NCBI RefSeq assembly: GCF_003945595.2
Contig: NW_024104356.1
Coordinates: forward strand, 186,001-250,000
Source of the DNA: Pipra filicauda
Taxonomy: Eukaryota; Chordata; Aves; Passeriformes; Pipridae
Reading direction: 5' to 3'
DNA length: 64,000 nt
Shown in pieces: positions 60,475 through 64,000 of this stretch. Every line of letters starts with the position of its first letter. Position 1 is the first letter of the stretch. A program made the translations under genes and the position numbers. The notes under the pieces were generated by a model. That model was given only the letters and a program-made list of their open reading frames with translations. It made no database searches and had not been told where the DNA came from.

Positions 60475-63400
60475 TGGGTTTTTTAACCTTTGATTATACG
60501 ACAATCACACCAAAAGAGAAAAGCCAGAGACCATTTTATCAGTGTGGCCACAATACTTTTCCTTCACAGCTTACTAAAACAAAGACTGTCCCTTGCATGT
60601 TCCTCTTATTGTTTCCCCCATTTTGGCTGTATGTTTGCATATGAGAACATGAAATATTACAATTAATAATTTGCAGTAATTTCACAGCCCTTCAATTTAA
60701 CAGTGCTTCGTGCATAATTGGGTGAGAAATACCCTGTCACAAGTGGGGCTAAAGCATCCCTCATTCTTGATACACTCATGAGAGGTTGTGGAGATGTGGT
60801 TGTTGCTAACAGTAGGACTCAAACTTTACGATTTCTTCTAGCACCAGCCAAGGAAGGAGGCTTGAAGAAATGTGAGTGAAATGCAGCCTGTGCCTCCTCT
60901 CAACCACAGGCAACAGAAGGAGTGCTAAGCTTGCCCCTGACTCCCAGTCCCAGCTCTGCTGCTCCTCAGTCTCCACGCTCCTACCTTAGGACTTTGGCAA
61001 AACCAGCCAATTTTCCCATGCTTCTGAGAAGCCTTGATCCCTTGCTGATGTGCTCTGGCTCTGTATGACCCTCCTTGTGCTTCTTTCCTCCTTCCACCTG
61101 CTTGACTTATCTGCTCAGCAGTCACCCTCTTCCAAAGCTGGCACTGATTTTGGCAGTGGGTAAAAAGAATGCCCAGTAACAACCAAGTTGTTAATCCACT
61201 TGGAGACTGGAGGTGCTACTTTCCTACAAATAAAGATCAGAAGGAGCTTATTTTGGCTTCATCTGTGCCTCTGCACAGGAACCTGTGTCATCAGTGGCTC
61301 TCCAGATTGGGGTGAGCTAAAGTGTCAAGTCCTTCTATTTCAAATACCCATGTATGCATTCTTTCCACAGGCTGTGAAAATACCCCCAAAAAGCTTTTCT
61401 GGGGCTTAGAGCATTACTGTTCCAGTCTACACTGTCATTTAGTTCCCTGGGTAGTAGAGAAATTGGGAGTGGAGAATGCCAAATCTGGCTTTATTTTGGC
61501 CATACAAATGTATTACTGAGTAGAGAAAAAACAGGGAAAAGCATAAATCTCACTGCTGCACTCCAGTGCTCTGGGAGTTTTTCAAGTCCCTCTGGAATCC
61601 AGAGGCAGTTTTCAGCTTGGAAGTCTAAATGTACTTTACTGATGGGGCCAAATCCAGTCTTAACGCAAGGCCATGGAAGTCAGGGGAGTTTCGTCAGGAA
61701 TGCATTAGGAATTGCATTGCTTCTTTAGGGGCTATATATTAGGGGAGTTGCTGAGCCAGTCTGCCTTTACAAAATGTAAAAAGTCATAAAGAACAAGCTT
61801 TGTACCAGTGTGTTTTCACTCCTCACCCTGAGATTATCAGATCACTGCAGGCACCAAATCACTCTTGCAAGACAACAGTAAAAATGTTTTGCTCTGCTCT
61901 GCTGTCTACTACAGTGTGTCTCAAAACTCCTGCAGATATTCCTGTAACTTTTTCACTTTCGCCTTCTAATTATCAAAGTGGTATTTTCTGTATTGCACTA
62001 CACAGTAAACAGCATAGGACTGAACTATATGCCGTCCCGATGGTGCACCGCAGAACCTGCTCACTTCTGCACAATATGAGGGTCCAAATATCCCACAGAA
62101 AATTGAACTGCGTTGCTGGTGGACAAGTAGCAGCTGCCACCATTGCACTCCTCTTCCTTGTGCCAGTCGTGACAAGCTCCTGGTCCTGCAGAGGTCAGGA
62201 CCCTGGAGAACTGCAGCAGAGACATCAAATGTTATTCAAGGCTCCTGCAAAGTTGCTGCATCTCAGACATCCCAACTATTTTAAATTTTAAACACAGCTT
62301 TGGAAGGCATGTCTCTCCTGCAACATTCTTCCCATTGCACTCATGTGCACGGGCTTGGCTTTCCAAACAACAGCTCTACTGAGGAGCTTGCTTTGTTATT
62401 AATAAGATGGCTGTGTTTATGTAGTTTAAGTGATGTTAAAATTAAAGTCAAGTTATGATTCAGCTGACTTCAAGTTTTCTCAGCTCCCTTCCTTTGCACA
62501 TACAGTTTGCCCTGCACTTGTTTGCCTTGGCAGGGCCTGGGCTTAATAGTAACAATTTCATCTTCCATTTATAGTCATCTGCACACCATGTTATTCTTAT
62601 AAAGCAGAACACTTCTTAGAGCTGAGCAAGGGGGACATGTAAAGCCATGCATGCAAAGGGAAAAATCTTTTGGGGATCTCAGCTTCTTCACATAAGGAAT
62701 AGCTTTGCCTCTGCCCTTTGGGAAAAGTTAGTATGAAGAGAAAAAAGTCTCCTATCTCTGACTTTGGATCTTGAAAGAGAAACAGTCACAAACCTGCAGT
62801 GTATTACATTCAGTGTACACTACTTGGCAAGTTTCCAGGGCAAATGTAGAAAAGCTGTAAGCTGGTGGAGTTGGTTATATCAGCTGAGATATTTTCTGCA
62901 TGGAGAGAGGAATTCATTTTTTTCTTAGATATTTAGACTTTAGCGACTACTGTACCAGCAACCATCTCTTCTAAGAGACTGGGCTTGGGTTCCCATCCAA
63001 ACTTGTCTTGGGTTCCCACACAGACTTTCTAGTACCTGAGCACTCTGCAGCCCATGGAGGATTGTCTCCTTCCTTTTCATCACTAGCCAGACTTTCTTTC
63101 AACTTTATCCTCTAAATCAATGCTCATTCTGGAGCTTCTGGATGATTTATTTTTTTAATGTAATTTAATTTTTTTTCAAATTAACATTTAAAGGAGGATT
63201 GTAGCAGGGATTTGACGTTTTGGAGACCAAGACTCCAGGAGGATCTTTCAGTTTTGCCTTAAATGTCCATAGAAAAGAAAAGAAACATGAATGAGAACCT
63301 GGCTGCAGCAAGGCCAAGGGGAACTGCAGCCACAGTATCATCTGATGAGAGCAGCCTGACACTCATGAAAATGAGATTTGTCCTCCCTCAGTGCCACTAA

Positions 63401-64000
63401 GTTCCCTTTGCTTTGGCTCAGCACAAATGAGATCTTGAGCCAACGATGATAAGCCTGGAATTTTTCATCAAACTGACAAAATAAGGTGGATGGGGAATGA
63501 TAGAGCCCTTAGTGTAGGAGAAGGTAGTTTTGCTTCAGCTAAAACCAGCTTGCCTTTGTGCTGTGAATGTCCCTCCTTTTTAGCAAGCAGTGTTCCCCAC
63601 CACCCTGTCCCCTACCCACAGGCCCCAAAGTACTGCCAGCTCCTTGGCCTAGTGTTGGTTGAGATGGGGCTCCTGGCCCCCCAGAATAACTTCATGAGAG
63701 TTCCTTGTCTTCAGGAGCCCCTAAGCAAGGCCTGCTGAAACAGCACCTCTCTTGCAGGATCTCAGAGTGGCCATCACCTGACTGGTATGGCAGGACCTCC
63801 AACTTCTGATGTCCTTCTGGGTGATTCTGGACTCCAAACTCATCCTAACAGCCCATCTGACAAGCTGAGACTCCAGACCCTCAGCAAAACAAATGTGAGA
63901 TCGTCCTTTCTCTTTTCACTCAAGAACATGGGCCAATATTGCTTCTCTAAACTCCTGTGGTGGACACTAATGTAACAACAGCAAACTGGGGAGAAATGAC
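60475..64000. other. Unique non-coding DNA
   Basis: No repeat copy or exon supported. A 163-codon plus-strand frame (61800-62291) contains a hydrophobic stretch (about VAAATIALLFLVPVVTSS) but has no recognised homologue, and the minus strand is partly open too. A T-rich patch lies at 63147-63180. Confidence 0.5.

Noticed and set aside
61800..62291. 163-codon plus-strand frame with a hydrophobic stretch
   Set aside because: No homologue recognised, no splice or promoter context, and an opposite-strand frame overlaps it. A hydrophobic run alone is common by chance.
1..64000. CRISPR arrays, bacterial operons or integrated phage
   Set aside because: No regularly spaced repeats, ribosome-binding sites or tightly packed genes. 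The repeats are those of a vertebrate (bird) nuclear genome.

Overview
This window looks like non-coding nuclear DNA from a bird, most likely a passerine (songbird group). The evidence is its interspersed repeats. At least four substantial stretches match CR1 LINEs, the main retrotransposon family of birds, with their characteristic 3' ends (…ATTCTGTGATTCTG). At 55938-56075 there is a SINE whose head is a recognisable tRNA-Ile(AAT) sequence joined to a CR1-type tail. That architecture is known from passerines (TguSINE1 of zebra finch). The rest is CpG-poor, with short scattered chance reading frames, A/T homopolymers and microsatellites. I found no gene, complete exon, rRNA, functional tRNA or CRISPR array that I can support.

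Layout. 1-23.6 kb: mostly unique sequence with a short CR1 tail (about 1.43 kb), two probable ancient MIR SINE relics (about 12.6 and 14.45 kb), one open frame behind a good-looking splice acceptor (15.8-16.2 kb) and an unusually long imperfect hairpin (18.45-18.52 kb). 23.6-28.5 kb: two very similar CR1 copies in inverted orientation about 3.2 kb apart; one lacks 399 bp that the other has. Between them lie a TAAT-rich possible regulatory block and a 29-T run. 28.5-38 kb: unique sequence, including a pyrimidine-skewed segment at 34.3-35.5 kb. 38.05-38.97 kb: a third, older CR1. 40.4 kb: an ATCT microsatellite. 42.9-43.0 kb: a cluster of GATA motifs. 43.7-44.05 and 45.7-45.98 kb: a diverged direct repeat carrying an identical TATAAAAG-containing core. 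46.4 kb: a CR1/SINE tail. 51.9-52.0 kb: a clear MIR relic. 55.7-56.2 kb: a CR1 3' end with the SINE nested in it. 60.4 kb: a short minus-strand CR1 tail.

No operon or pathway can be described. The window is best read as intron or intergenic DNA of a small, repeat-poor avian genome. The observations most worth checking are the nested tRNA-Ile SINE, the 70-nt hairpin, the TATA-containing duplicated block, the inverted CR1 pair and the MIR fossils. I saw no undescribed biological system that the sequence alone can support. Repeat family names come from by-eye matching to remembered consensus features, not from a database search.
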